Source: Paraburkholderia bannensis NBRC 103871 (lineage in GTDB: Bacteria > Pseudomonadota > Gammaproteobacteria > Burkholderiales > Burkholderiaceae). From it: 64,000 bases of DNA. The stretch lies in NCBI RefSeq assembly GCF_000685015.1, contig NZ_BAYA01000018.1:62001-126000 (forward strand). Direction: 5' to 3'. Below, one piece after another: positions 40,749 through 49,555 of the stretch (its first letter is position 1; every line of letters begins with the position of its first letter). Made by a program: the position numbers and the translations under genes. Below the pieces are notes generated by a model. It was not told the DNA's origin, did not search any database, and was given only the letters and a program-made list of their open reading frames with translations.

Positions 40749-41936
40749 ATGCAGTTGACCACTGGTGCGAAGCGCTTCCTCGGCCTCGTCGCAAGTGTCG
40801 CGATCGTCTACGGCGCGTACTATGCCTGGCAACATGGCCTGATCGGCAAGCATGGCGATACGCAGCCGGCGGCGCTCGACGTCGGCAACAATTCGCAATC
40901 CACGTCCGTCGCGCCGCCGGCGGATCAAAGCACGACGCAAGCCGCGACCCAACAGACAACGCAACAGCCCACGCAACAGCCGATCCCCGCCAGCTTCACG
41001 CCGAATGCCGATACGCGGCAGCAGATCCTGCAAAACCACGTCGTGCGGATTTCGGTGGAGAACCCGAGCGAGCCGATCTACGGCGAAACCAACGGCACGC
41101 CGCACGGCTTCAACTATGAATTCGCGAAGCTGCTGTTCGGTCAGCCCGAATTCAGCGCGGGCGGCCCCATCAAGATCGACACGCATCACGAGGTGAGCGC
41201 TTACAAGGACGTGCCGCGTCAGCTGCTGGCGTCCGATAACGGCGTGCCTGCCGTCGATATCGCCATGGACGGCCTGACGTTCCCCGACAACACGCCGTCG
41301 GGCGTGATCTATACGAATCCGTATCTGGACGACTTCGGCTATGCGCTGATCGTGCAGAAGGGTTCGAAGCTGCATTCGACGGCGGATCTCGCGGGCAAGA
41401 CCGTCGGCATCCTGCAAGGCGACCCGGACGTGAAGGCCTTTGTCACGCGCCAGTTCCCCAACACGCAGTTCGTCGAAGTCAACGACGCCGACGATCAGTT
41501 CATCACCAAGGCCATCGACGAGCACCAGGTCGACGCGTTCATCTACGACTACCCGTTCGCCGTCGAATCGATCAAGGGCAGCGACCTCACGTTCGCACAG
41601 ACCAAGCTCGATGGATCGTCGATCAGCTACAAGATCGGCGTGCGCGCGAACGACCAGAACCTGCTCGTGTACCTGAACAGCGCGATTGGCCGTGTGAAGC
41701 AGACGCCTGCCTATCTGGATCTGCTGCGCAAATACTTCCGCAGCGATCAGGCCGACGTGATCGCCGCCGGCAATGGCGAGCATACCTACGCAGTCAAGCG
41801 CGGCGATACGCTCAATACCATCGCCGCCGCGCAACTGGGCGCCGGTTCGCGTTACCGCGATATCCAGCGCCGCAACAACCTGCCGAATCCGAACCTGATC
41901 CTCGTGGGCGAGCAACTGGTGATTCCGGTGCGTTGA
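40749..41936 (+). CDS. Membrane-anchored SBP_bac_3 domain fused to C-terminal LysM
   Basis: 395 residues with an AAGGAG site. One N-terminal membrane anchor (RFLGLVASVAIVYGAYYAW, residues 9-27), a Gln/Thr/Pro-rich linker to about 85 (TTQAATQQTTQQPTQQ), then a complete family 3 binding domain (NGTPHGFNYEFAKLLFG, the clamp region YTNPYLDDFGYALIVQKGS, DLAGKTVGILQGDP, VDAFIYDYPFA). A LysM peptidoglycan-binding repeat ends the protein (EHTYAVKRGDTLNTIAAAQLG, then RDIQRRNNLPNPNLILVGEQLVIP). ABC-transport binding proteins are normally soluble and lack LysM, so this looks like a sensor or scaffold fixed between membrane and cell wall. Third gene of the operon; strong terminator follows. Confidence 0.8.
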   Translation: MQLTTGAKRFLGLVASVAIVYGAYYAWQHGLIGKHGDTQPAALDVGNNSQSTSVAPPADQSTTQAATQQTTQQPTQQPIPASFTPNADTRQQILQNHVVRISVENPSEPIYGETNGTPHGFNYEFAKLLFGQPEFSAGGPIKIDTHHEVSAYKDVPRQLLASDNGVPAVDIAMDGLTFPDNTPSGVIYTNPYLDDFGYALIVQKGSKLHSTADLAGKTVGILQGDPDVKAFVTRQFPNTQFVEVNDADDQFITKAIDEHQVDAFIYDYPFAVESIKGSDLTFAQTKLDGSSISYKIGVRANDQNLLVYLNSAIGRVKQTPAYLDLLRKYFRSDQADVIAAGNGEHTYAVKRGDTLNTIAAAQLGAGSRYRDIQRRNNLPNPNLILVGEQLVIPVR

Positions 41937-41964
41937 TCCACCCGCATCACACGCAGCAAAACAA

Positions 41965-42000
41965 ACGGGGCAATGCGCGTCGCGCATTGCCCCGTTTTTT
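41965..42000 (+). terminator. Strong intrinsic terminator of the three-gene operon
   Basis: ACGGGGCAATGCGCG (41965-41979) and CGCGCATTGCCCCGT (41981-41995) form a long GC-rich stem, followed by T6 (41995-42000). It begins about 30 bases after the stop of the LysM-fusion gene. Confidence 0.92.
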
Positions 42001-42010
42001 ATGGCCCAGC

Positions 42011-42046
42011 TTCAGGCCCAGGTTCAGGGTCAGGTTCAGGCCCAGG
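42011..42046. repeat. Hexamer tandem repeat NNCAGG
   Basis: Six contiguous units (TTCAGG, CCCAGG, TTCAGG, GTCAGG, TTCAGG, CCCAGG) fill 42011-42046 between the operon terminator and the stop of the XRE-cupin gene at 42048. Noncoding as far as can be seen. Confidence 0.8.
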
Positions 42047-42047
42047 C

Positions 42048-42623
42048 TTAAAACAGTCGCGGCGTCCCGACCCAGACGACCACCGCTTCCTTGCTGGCGT
42101 TGTTGCTCCAGCTATGCGGCACCGTCGACTGATAATGCGCCGAGTCTCCCGCCTGAAGCACAAACGACTTGCCCTCCAGTTCCAGCGACAACTCGCCGTC
42201 GATCACGTAGAGAAATTCCTCGCCCGCGTGCGTGGTCACTTCCGAGCGCTTCTGGCCAACCGGCAGGCGCACCAGGATCGATTCGAGCTGACGCCCGCTC
42301 GCCGTATTCGTGAGCCGCGCGAACAGGTTCGACGAATTCGCGAAGCCGAAAAACTCCAGTTGGTCGCCGCGCTTGACCGATCGTTCCTCCGACGGCGTTT
42401 CGACGAAATACTGCATCGTCACCCCCAGCGCGCGCGCAATACCCGACAGCGACGTGAGCGACGGCGAAGCCAGACCGCGCTCCACCTGGGACAGGAACGG
42501 CTTGGAAATACCCGCCGCTGTTGCCGTCTGGTCGAGCGTCTGGTTCAGCCGCTGACGCAGCGCGCGAATCTTTTCGCCGAGCGCCAATGCCATCGGATCC
42601 TGCTTTCCACTTGTAGAAGCCAT
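42048..42623 (-). CDS. XRE-family regulator with C-terminal cupin domain
   Basis: 191 residues. The N-terminal HTH_3 domain (LALGEKIRALRQRLNQTLDQTATAAGISKPFLSQVERGLASPSL, residues 12-55) leads to a cupin domain (EVTTHAGEEFLYVIDGELSLEL, GDSAHYQSTVPHSWSN, VVVWVGTPRLF). The frame is open to a TTG at 42647, but ATG 42623 is the natural start; no strong ribosome site. Such regulators often control polyamine or amino-acid genes and sense a small ligand in the cupin. It is divergent from the POT transporter across a 352-base region. Confidence 0.85.
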   Translation of the reverse strand: MASTSGKQDPMALALGEKIRALRQRLNQTLDQTATAAGISKPFLSQVERGLASPSLTSLSGIARALGVTMQYFVETPSEERSVKRGDQLEFFGFANSSNLFARLTNTASGRQLESILVRLPVGQKRSEVTTHAGEEFLYVIDGELSLELEGKSFVLQAGDSAHYQSTVPHSWSNNASKEAVVVWVGTPRLF

Positions 42624-42832
42624 ATCAGGTACGTAAATTTTCGTCAAAAAATGTTTGATCCAACTAAATCTGGTTTGATACCCTTGCGGCTTGCCGAATT
42701 TTCACTTATATGAACCGGCACCAAAACAGTGCGTCAGCGAGATCCGCGCCGTCACTGTGATGGAGAGTCAGACAAAAAACGAAATTGTAAACCTGGTGCC
42801 TGCGCGATCCGCAGACCAGCCAAGGAGGAGAT
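42624..42832. other. Divergent promoter region of the POT gene
   Basis: The distal part of the 352-base region. A/T-rich up to about 42715, then a leader that enters the small peptide gene at 42833. No operator was identified with confidence. Confidence 0.3.
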
Positions 42833-42889
42833 ATGACACCTACTGGCGCCATAAGCGCCGTCCTGCCTGCAGCTCCACTCCCGACGTGA
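42833..42889 (+). CDS. Candidate leader peptide upstream of the POT transporter
   Basis: An 18-codon frame with a near-ideal ribosome site (AAGGAGGAG four bases before ATG 42833) giving MTPTGAISAVLPAAPLPT and stopping at TGA 42889. It lies 86 bases before the POT start, in the likely 5' leader. The Pro-rich ending (PAAPLPT) and very strong initiation suit a regulatory upstream frame whose translation controls transcript fate, but the peptide may also be chance. Confidence 0.4.
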   Translation: MTPTGAISAVLPAAPLPT

Positions 42890-42975
42890 GTAGGGGCTCA
42901 CTTTGCGCGCGACCCGCGCGCCTGCACCAACTATCGCAGTAACACGCTGTCCAAGGGCAGCAAATTGAGGTCACA

Positions 42976-44478
42976 ATGAATTCAACGGTTTCACGGACGA
43001 AGTCGTTCTCGACGGTTTTCCTGATCGAGATGTGGGAACGCTTCGGCTACTACGGCATGGCGGCGCTGCTTGTCCTTTTCATGGTCGAGCGGCTGGGTTT
43101 CAGCGAAGAGCATGCGACCCTCACCTGGGGCGCGTTCGCCGCGCTCGTCTATGCATCGCCTTCGATTGGGGGCTGGATCGGCGACCGCGTGCTCGGCTCG
43201 CGTCGCTCGATGGTGCTGGGCGCGGCCATCCTGTTCGCGGGCTATTTCATGCTCGCCATGCCCAACGATCATCTGGGCCATATGTACGCGTCGCTCGGCG
43301 TGATCGTGGTCGGCAACGGCCTGTTTAAGTCCAATGCGGCCAATCTCGTGCGCCGCATCTATGAAGGCGACGAATCGCGCATCGACGCGGCGTTCACGAT
43401 TTATTACATGGCGGTCAACATCGGCTCGACCGTGTCGATGCTGCTCACGCCCTGGATCAAGGATCAATGGGGCTGGCACGCGGCCTTCGCGGTCTGCTGC
43501 GGCGGCATGCTGCTGGGTATCGCCAACTTCTTCCTGATGAAGCGCACGCTCGCGCAGATCGGCTCGATTCCCGATGCCGAGCCGATCCAGTGGCGTCGTC
43601 TTGCCTGGGTGCTCGCGGGTGGCGTCGTGCTGGGCGTGGCGACCATGTTCGTGCTGCAGGACAAGAAGCTGGCCGTGACCTGCGTGTACACGGCAGGCGT
43701 GGCGATCCTCGCGATCTTCGGCTGGATGCTGATGACCTGCGAGCGCCAGGAGCGCGCGGGCCTCGTGGCCGCGCTGATCCTCGTGCTGCAGGTGATCCTG
43801 TTCTTCGTGTTCTACCAGCAGATGTCGACGTCGCTCACGCTGTTCGCGGTGCATAACGTCGACCCGGCGTTCCGCCTGTTCGGCACGACGCTGTTCAGCT
43901 GGAGCGCGGCGCAATTCCAGGCGCTCAATCCCATCTGGATCATGGTCATGAGCCCGATCCTCGCGACGCTCTACTCGCGCCTCGCAAGCCGCGGCGGCGA
44001 CGTGCCGGTTGCGGCCAAGTACGCGCTGGGCTTCGTCGTGGTGTCGGCGGGCTTCTTCGTCTACGCGCTGAGCGGGCGTTATGCCGTCGATGGCCGCGTG
44101 TCGTCGTGGTTCATGGTGGCGGGCTACGGCCTCTACTCGCTGGGCGAACTGCTCGTGAGCGGCCTGGGCCTTGCGATGATCGCGCGCTACGTGCCGGCTC
44201 GCATGAGCGGCTTCATGATGGGCGCGTACTTCGTGGCCACGGGCGTGTCGCAATACCTGGGCAGCGTGGTCGCCACCTTCGCGAAGATGCCGGAAGGCAA
44301 CCTCTCGCCGCTCGAATCGCTGCCGCTTTACACGAAGCTGTTCGACGGCCTGGGCTGGCTCGCGGCTGCGGGCGCGCTGCTCGCCATCCTGCTGCTGCCG
44401 CTGATGGGCCGCCTCTCGCGCGCTCACCAGCAAAACGCCGAGCAAGCCGTTGTCGAAGGCGAACTCGCTGCGAAGTAA
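42976..44478 (+). CDS. POT-family proton-dependent oligopeptide transporter
   Basis: 500 residues and about 14 membrane helices. FLIEMWERFGYYGMAALLVLF in helix 1 holds the ExxERFxYY proton and peptide motif. GGWIGDRVLGSRRSM (loop 2-3) and GNGLFKSNAANLVRRIY with FTIYYMAVNIGSTVSMLL (the PTR2 signature) confirm the family. Imports di- and tripeptides with protons. ATG 42976 has a weak GAGGTCACA site. Preceded by the leader peptide frame and divergent from an XRE-cupin regulator, which may sense a related nutrient. Confidence 0.9.
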   Translation: MNSTVSRTKSFSTVFLIEMWERFGYYGMAALLVLFMVERLGFSEEHATLTWGAFAALVYASPSIGGWIGDRVLGSRRSMVLGAAILFAGYFMLAMPNDHLGHMYASLGVIVVGNGLFKSNAANLVRRIYEGDESRIDAAFTIYYMAVNIGSTVSMLLTPWIKDQWGWHAAFAVCCGGMLLGIANFFLMKRTLAQIGSIPDAEPIQWRRLAWVLAGGVVLGVATMFVLQDKKLAVTCVYTAGVAILAIFGWMLMTCERQERAGLVAALILVLQVILFFVFYQQMSTSLTLFAVHNVDPAFRLFGTTLFSWSAAQFQALNPIWIMVMSPILATLYSRLASRGGDVPVAAKYALGFVVVSAGFFVYALSGRYAVDGRVSSWFMVAGYGLYSLGELLVSGLGLAMIARYVPARMSGFMMGAYFVATGVSQYLGSVVATFAKMPEGNLSPLESLPLYTKLFDGLGWLAAAGALLAILLLPLMGRLSRAHQQNAEQAVVEGELAAK

Positions 44479-44630
44479 TTATTTGCGCTGAGGTCGTGCG
44501 ATACGTTTATTGCCGGCCTCAATCAAACGAACGAGATCGTTGCTCACGCATCGATCCCGTTTTCGTTTGCAGGTTTTGATACATGGCAGGCTAGAATCGG
44601 CAACGCGCTTTCATACGAGGAATAGCCGCC

Positions 44631-45029
44631 ATGTCCGATACGACCGCCACCAACGCCCTTCACGCCGATATCGCCCTGCCCGTCGCACGGCAACTCGACG
44701 CCTATAATGCGCGCGATATCGACGCCTTCATGGCCTGCTGGGCCGATGACGCCGAATACTACGAGTTCCCTTCGCGCCTGCTCGCGAGCGGTGCGCAACA
44801 GATTCGCGCACGCCATCTCACGCGCTTCGAAGAGCCGCATTTGCACGGCCATCTGATCCATCGCGGCGTGGTGGGCAATACGGTCTTCGACCAGGAGCGC
44901 GTCACGCGCGACTTCCCCGAAGGCGTGGGCGAAGTCGATGTGCTGGCCGTCTACGAAGTCATCGACGGCAAGATCGCCAGGGCGTGGTTCAAGATGGGCG
45001 CGCCGCGCCTGCAAAACACGGCGTCATAG
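44631..45029 (+). CDS. NTF2-like (SnoaL-fold) protein
   Basis: 132 residues. The opening LPVARQLDAYNARDIDAFMACWADDAEYYEFPS is typical of the nuclear-transport-factor-2 fold, and the body (GAQQIRARHLTRFE through VYEVIDGKIARAWFKMG) completes the cone. Such proteins are small hydrolases, isomerases or binding proteins. ATG 44631 has GAGGAATAGCC upstream. Convergent with a LysR gene, with 30 bases between. No function can be assigned. Confidence 0.75.
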   Translation: MSDTTATNALHADIALPVARQLDAYNARDIDAFMACWADDAEYYEFPSRLLASGAQQIRARHLTRFEEPHLHGHLIHRGVVGNTVFDQERVTRDFPEGVGEVDVLAVYEVIDGKIARAWFKMGAPRLQNTAS

Positions 45030-45059
45030 CAACACGAAGGTTGCGCGCGCAATCAGTGC

Positions 45060-45983
45060 TCAGCCGATTGCCGCCTTGTCGCTTGCCAGCAACGCTGGCA
45101 GGTGCTCGCCGACGAATTCGACCCACGTGCGCACCTTCGCATCCAGATACTTGCGCGAAGGATAGATCGCGTAGATATTGCGCACGTCGAGCCGGTAGTC
45201 AGGCAGCACGCGCGCGAGACGCCCTTCCGCGTGTTCGCGCGCGAACGTCGATGCGGGCAGCACGCCTACGCCCATGCCCGATGCGAGCGCTTCGGCCAGC
45301 GCCTCCGGCAGGTTCACCGAGAACGGCAGCCTCTGCGGCGAGAAAACCTCTTGCCCCTCATCGCTCTCGAATACCCACGACTCCGACTCCCCGGACGGCA
45401 TGACGAGCTTCAGGCACGCATGCTGGTCGAGATCGGCGAGCGTCTGCGGCGCGCCATGGCGTTCGAGATAACCGGGCGATGCACACATCACGCTATAGAA
45501 ACTGCCGAGGGAGCGCGAAATATAGTTCGACTCCTTCAGCGATTGCGCCAGCACGATCGAAATGTCGAGCCCTTCTTCGAGCAGATCCGGAATGCGCTGA
45601 TGCAGCGTGAGATCGACTTCGACGAGCGGCTGCTGCTCCATATAGCGCGACACGAGCGGCACCACATAGCGCGTGCCGAAGCCGCTCATCGAATGAATGC
45701 GCAACCTTCCTGAAGGCACCACGGTCGCGTTGCGCGCCTCGGATTCAGCCTGTTCGAGGTCGTCGAGGAGATGACGGCTGCGGGCGAGAAAGCGCTCGCC
45801 CGCTTCGGTCAGGATGATCTTGCGCGTCGTGCGGTTGAACAGGCGCGTTTGCAGATGCGCCTCAAGATCGGACACGGCACGCGAGGTATAGGCCGTGGTC
45901 GTGTTGAGCGAATGGGCCGCCGCCGTAAAGTTGCCTGCGTCCACGACACGTATGAAGACCCGCATGCTTTGGACGAGGTCCAT
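45060..45983 (-). CDS. LysR-family transcriptional regulator
   Basis: 307 residues with winged helix (LVQSMRVFIRVVDAGNFTAAAHS, NTTTAYTSRAVSDLEAHLQTRL) and effector domain (GRLRIHSMSGFGTRYVVPLVSRYM onwards). The FxxAPxY-like region reads VMCASPGYLERHG, as in many CrgA/DmlR-type regulators. It lies downstream of the alcohol dehydrogenase on the same strand, 116 bases apart. Target unknown. Confidence 0.85.
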   Translation of the reverse strand: MDLVQSMRVFIRVVDAGNFTAAAHSLNTTTAYTSRAVSDLEAHLQTRLFNRTTRKIILTEAGERFLARSRHLLDDLEQAESEARNATVVPSGRLRIHSMSGFGTRYVVPLVSRYMEQQPLVEVDLTLHQRIPDLLEEGLDISIVLAQSLKESNYISRSLGSFYSVMCASPGYLERHGAPQTLADLDQHACLKLVMPSGESESWVFESDEGQEVFSPQRLPFSVNLPEALAEALASGMGVGVLPASTFAREHAEGRLARVLPDYRLDVRNIYAIYPSRKYLDAKVRTWVEFVGEHLPALLASDKAAIG

Positions 45984-46099
45984 GAATCACCGCCGGAATG
46001 ATCGTTGCTTCGTATGAAGGATGAGCAAGGGCACGCGCCCTTGCCTGTCTCAAATGTCGAAGCGAAGTATATCCCGGCGCCCACGCGCTTTTGACGCGT

Positions 46100-47113
46100 T
46101 CAAAAGCCTTCGAGCACGATCTTGCCGCGCGCGCGGTTGGTCTCGATCAGTTCGTGGGCGCGACGCAGATTGGCCGCATTGATGCTGCCGAAGCGTTCGT
46201 TGAGCGTGGTGCGCAACACGCCTTCGTCGATCAGGTGCGCCACACGATCGAGCAGTTCATGCTGGCGAACCATGTCGGCCGTACCGAACATCGAACGCGT
46301 GAACATGAACTCCCAATGCAGCGACGCGGCCTTGGTCTTGAGCTTGCGAAAGTCGATCATCTCGGGATCGTCGATCAGACCCAGGCGACCTTGCGGCTTG
46401 AGCGACGCCACGATCTCGTCGAAGTGATGATCGGTCTGGTTCAGGCTCGCCACATATTCCACGCCTTCCAGGCCGATGCGCTTGAGCTCCTGCGAAAGCG
46501 GCTTCGTATGGTCGATCACGTGGTGCGCGCCCAGCTCCGTGACCCATTGCGCCGTCTCGGGACGCGACGCCGTGCCGATGACCGTGAGACCGGTCAGTTG
46601 CCGCGCAAGCTGCACGAGGATCGAACCCACGCCGCCCGCCGCGCCGATCACGAGCAGCGCCTGGCCGCTGGCCTCGCGGCCTTCGGGCACCTGGAGGCGA
46701 TCGAACAGCAGCTCCCACGCCGTGATGGTCGTGAGCGGCAGCGCCGCCGCCTGCGCGAAATCCAGCGTAGCCGGCATAGGACCGACGATGCGCTCGTCGA
46801 CCACGTGAAGCTCGCTATTCGTGCCTGGCCGCACGAGCGAGCCCGCATACCAGACCTTGTCGCCCGGCTTGAACAGCGTCACGTCAGGGCCGACCGCGCG
46901 CACCACGCCGCTCGCATCCCAGCCCAGCACCTTCGGCTGGCCATTCTCGGGCGCCATGCGCATACGCACTTTCGTGTCCACCGGATTGACCGACACGGCA
47001 TGCACTTCGACCAGCAGATCGTGCGCGCCCGGCACCGGATCGGGCAGTTCGATATCGATCAACGATTCGGGATCGGTAATCGGCAGGCTGCGGTGGTAGC
47101 CAATCGCTTTCAT
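46100..47113 (-). CDS. Zinc-type alcohol dehydrogenase family / quinone oxidoreductase (MDR)
   Basis: 337 residues of the medium-chain dehydrogenase fold. The catalytic domain opens AIGYHRSLPITDPESLIDIELPDP and the Rossmann domain holds VIGAAGGVGSILVQLARQLTG with TASRPETAQWVTELGAHHVIDH. The zinc-binding Cys cluster of true alcohol dehydrogenases is absent and the N-terminus matches the TIGR02817 zinc-type branch, so it is probably an NADPH-dependent enone or quinone reductase. Start: ATG 47113 or 47116 (ATGATG), with GGAG upstream. It follows the ABM gene by about 80 bases on the same strand and may be cotranscribed. Confidence 0.82.
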   Translation of the reverse strand: MKAIGYHRSLPITDPESLIDIELPDPVPGAHDLLVEVHAVSVNPVDTKVRMRMAPENGQPKVLGWDASGVVRAVGPDVTLFKPGDKVWYAGSLVRPGTNSELHVVDERIVGPMPATLDFAQAAALPLTTITAWELLFDRLQVPEGREASGQALLVIGAAGGVGSILVQLARQLTGLTVIGTASRPETAQWVTELGAHHVIDHTKPLSQELKRIGLEGVEYVASLNQTDHHFDEIVASLKPQGRLGLIDDPEMIDFRKLKTKAASLHWEFMFTRSMFGTADMVRQHELLDRVAHLIDEGVLRTTLNERFGSINAANLRRAHELIETNRARGKIVLEGF

Positions 47114-47196
47114 CATGCTTCTCCAGTTGAAAACCACTTGAATTGATTCGAAAGAAAGATTCGAAGGACAGTCGGCGCGAAAAAATCAGCGCGAAG

Positions 47197-47523
47197 TCAG
47201 CGAACCTCCAGCGGCTCGAAATGAATCAGTTCGGGATCCGCGGCGAAAAACGGCCAGAGGCTGTGCAGAAAGGGCGGGAAATCAGCATGCGCCATGAAGG
47301 CGCTTTGCGAATCGAGACTGTCCCACTCGATCTCCAGCACGTAGCAGCCCGCATCCTCGCATTGCGGCCCGAGGCGATGTCCGCGATAGCCGTCCTTGTT
47401 CACCAGCGCGGCGCTGGCCACCTGCCACACGGCTTCGAACGCCTGGGCCTTCTCTGGCCGCAAATGAAAACGCGCGATGGCGATTAGCACGGTGCGCCTC
47501 CCATTGCGTTCGCTGTTCGTCAT
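47197..47523 (-). CDS. Antibiotic-biosynthesis-monooxygenase (ABM) domain protein
   Basis: 108 residues with the ferredoxin-like ABM fold: VLIAIARFHLRPEKAQAFEAVWQVA, GYRGHRLGPQCEDAGCYVLEIEWDS, then ADFPPFLHSLWPFFA. Such small proteins act as quinone- or heme-type monooxygenases or as simple ligand binders. ATG 47523 was chosen over 47532; neither has a clear ribosome site. Placed between a LysR gene and the alcohol dehydrogenase, on one strand, suggesting a small redox unit. Confidence 0.75.
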   Translation of the reverse strand: MTNSERNGRRTVLIAIARFHLRPEKAQAFEAVWQVASAALVNKDGYRGHRLGPQCEDAGCYVLEIEWDSLDSQSAFMAHADFPPFLHSLWPFFAADPELIHFEPLEVR

Positions 47524-47603
47524 GGGAAGCATGATGGCCGAATTCGCGCGCCCGACCCAGTGGGTGGGCGCGCAAGCAGTTTCAAAGCACGATTGAAAAT
47601 GCG

Positions 47604-48503
47604 TCAGCCGAGATAGGCGGCGAAGCGCTGCTGGAGAAAATCGCGCAGCGCGCTGACGGTGGGCGAGAGCATCGCGCGATGCGCGCAGACGAGATGAAGC
47701 GGCGCGTGCTCCGTGCCGAATTGCGGCATCGCCGCTTCAAGCAGACCGGCCCGCAGATCGGCAAGCACGTCCAGGTGCGATTTGTACGCGAGGCCCAGCC
47801 CCGCCAGCGCCCATTTGCGCACGAGTTCGCCGTCGTCGCTGCTGCGATTGCCGTGCACGCTCACGACCACGGGTTCATCGTCGCTGAAGAACGTCCAGCG
47901 GTCGTGCAGCGTCTCGCTCAGCGCGAAACGCAGGCAGTTGTGGCGCGCCAGGTCGGCGGGCGTCGCGGGCTTGCCGTGCCGCGCGAAATACGCGGGCGTG
48001 GCGCACAGCACGCGGCGGTTGTCGGGCACGAGCGGCAGCGCCACGAGGCTCGAATCCTCGGGCACGCCGTAGCGGATCGCGAGGCCAATCGGCATGCGGA
48101 ACATATCCGCGATCTGGTCGCCAATGCGCACCTGCAGCGACACCGCCGGGTATTGGGCCTGAAATTCATCGAGCCAGCCCACCAGCAGGCTGCGCCCCAG
48201 ATCCGAAGGTATGGACAGCGACACCGCGCCGCCGATCATCTTGCGTCCATGCGCGACCGCGTTCTGCCCGGCTTCCAGTTGCTCGATGGCGTTGCGCGCG
48301 AATTCCAGGTAGCGCTCGCCGTCGGCGGTCAGGCTCAGGCTGCGGGTCGAGCGCGCGAGCAGCCGCGCGCCGAGTTCCGCTTCAAGGCGCTTGAGGCCCG
48401 CGCTGGCGACCGCGGGCGTGAGGTCGAGCTGGCGCGCAGCGGCGGAAAGGCTGCCATTGGCCGCCGCTGAAACGAAAATCACGAGGTCTTCAAGTCGGAT
48501 CAT
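47604..48503 (-). CDS. LysR-family transcriptional regulator
   Basis: 299 residues. The winged helix (LEDLVIFVSAAANGSLSAAARQL, TPAVASAGLKRLEAELGARL) and effector domain (GAVSLSIPSDLGRSLLVGWLDEF) are of the DmlR/aaeR type. It lies 80 bases upstream of the ABM gene on the same strand and 21 bases downstream of another LysR gene of similar length, so the two regulators may be a duplicated pair (shared LSAA, LDEF and YLE/YLA segments). Target not known. Confidence 0.85.
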   Translation of the reverse strand: MIRLEDLVIFVSAAANGSLSAAARQLDLTPAVASAGLKRLEAELGARLLARSTRSLSLTADGERYLEFARNAIEQLEAGQNAVAHGRKMIGGAVSLSIPSDLGRSLLVGWLDEFQAQYPAVSLQVRIGDQIADMFRMPIGLAIRYGVPEDSSLVALPLVPDNRRVLCATPAYFARHGKPATPADLARHNCLRFALSETLHDRWTFFSDDEPVVVSVHGNRSSDDGELVRKWALAGLGLAYKSHLDVLADLRAGLLEAAMPQFGTEHAPLHLVCAHRAMLSPTVSALRDFLQQRFAAYLG

Positions 48504-48524
48504 GAATTTGCATGGACGATCGCG

Positions 48525-49448
48525 TTACGCCAGATAAGGCTGCAATGATTCGGATGCCTGATCAAACTTTTGCTCCAGAAAATCAAGCAGCGTGCGCACG
48601 CGCGGCGCCATATACGGTGTGCGCTGAAACAGCGCGTTCACGGGCGCATCGGGGCAGCGCCATTCCGGCAGTACCAGCTTGAGGCGCCCGGCCTGTAGAT
48701 CCCCGCCGATATCCCAGATCGATTTCATGGCCACGCCGCGCCCTTCGATCGCCCATTCGCGCGCAATTGCGCCGTCGTTGGTCTGCCGCGCGCGCTCGGG
48801 CGGCGCGGTGAACGTGGCGGTTTCGTTGCCGCGCGTGAAGCGCCAGTTGTTCGCCACGCCCGATGCCGAGCCCAACAGAACGAAATCGAGCTGGGACAGT
48901 TCGTCGGGATGGCGCGGCATGCCGTGCGCCGCGAGATAGTCAGGCGAGGCGCACAGCGCGCGGCGATTGTCGGCAAGACGCTTGGCGATCATCGCACTGT
49001 CGGCGGGCGTACCGAAGCGGATCGCCATGTCGATATCGTCCTGCAGCAGATGCGAGAGCGAATCGGACAGCACCAGCGTGAGCGTGACCTGAGGATGGCG
49101 CTCGTTGAATTCGTCGAGCCAGTGGCGCAGGACGGCGCGCCCGAAGTCCGAGGTGGCCGACACGCGCAACGCGCCGCTCACCGTCGCGCGGCCCGCCTGA
49201 AGCGCCGCGCGCGCGTCTTCGAGCGTCTGCAGCGCATGCTGGCAGTGCGCGAGATATACGCGGCCTTCATCGGTCAGACGCAACCGGCGCGTGGAGCGCT
49301 CGAATAGTTGCGTGCGCAACACCCCTTCGAGTTTCACGAGACGCGCACTGGCGGCGGCGGGCGACAGCCCCAGCTTCCTGCCTGCAGCGGACAGGCTGCC
49401 CTGACTGGCCGCTTCGACGAAAAGCCGTATGTCTCCGAGATTGTCCAT
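48525..49448 (-). CDS. LysR-family transcriptional regulator
   Basis: 307 residues. HTH residues NLGDIRLFVEAASQGSLSAAGRKL and LSPAAASARLVKLEGVLRTQL, and effector part GALRVSATSDFGRAVLRHWLDEFNE. Start 49448 is preferred; the frame is open to 49487. Close in length and pattern to the LysR gene that follows 21 bases downstream. Both could control the ABM and alcohol dehydrogenase genes, or act on distant targets. Confidence 0.85.
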   Translation of the reverse strand: MDNLGDIRLFVEAASQGSLSAAGRKLGLSPAAASARLVKLEGVLRTQLFERSTRRLRLTDEGRVYLAHCQHALQTLEDARAALQAGRATVSGALRVSATSDFGRAVLRHWLDEFNERHPQVTLTLVLSDSLSHLLQDDIDMAIRFGTPADSAMIAKRLADNRRALCASPDYLAAHGMPRHPDELSQLDFVLLGSASGVANNWRFTRGNETATFTAPPERARQTNDGAIAREWAIEGRGVAMKSIWDIGGDLQAGRLKLVLPEWRCPDAPVNALFQRTPYMAPRVRTLLDFLEQKFDQASESLQPYLA

Positions 49449-49555
49449 AGTCCGCCAATGGAAGTGACTTGAATGCCCTGGATGCACGAAACCGTGCCGC
49501 GCGAAACCGCAATGTTACCGCGCGAGACGCGCGCTCATTCACGCATGGTTCGCGA

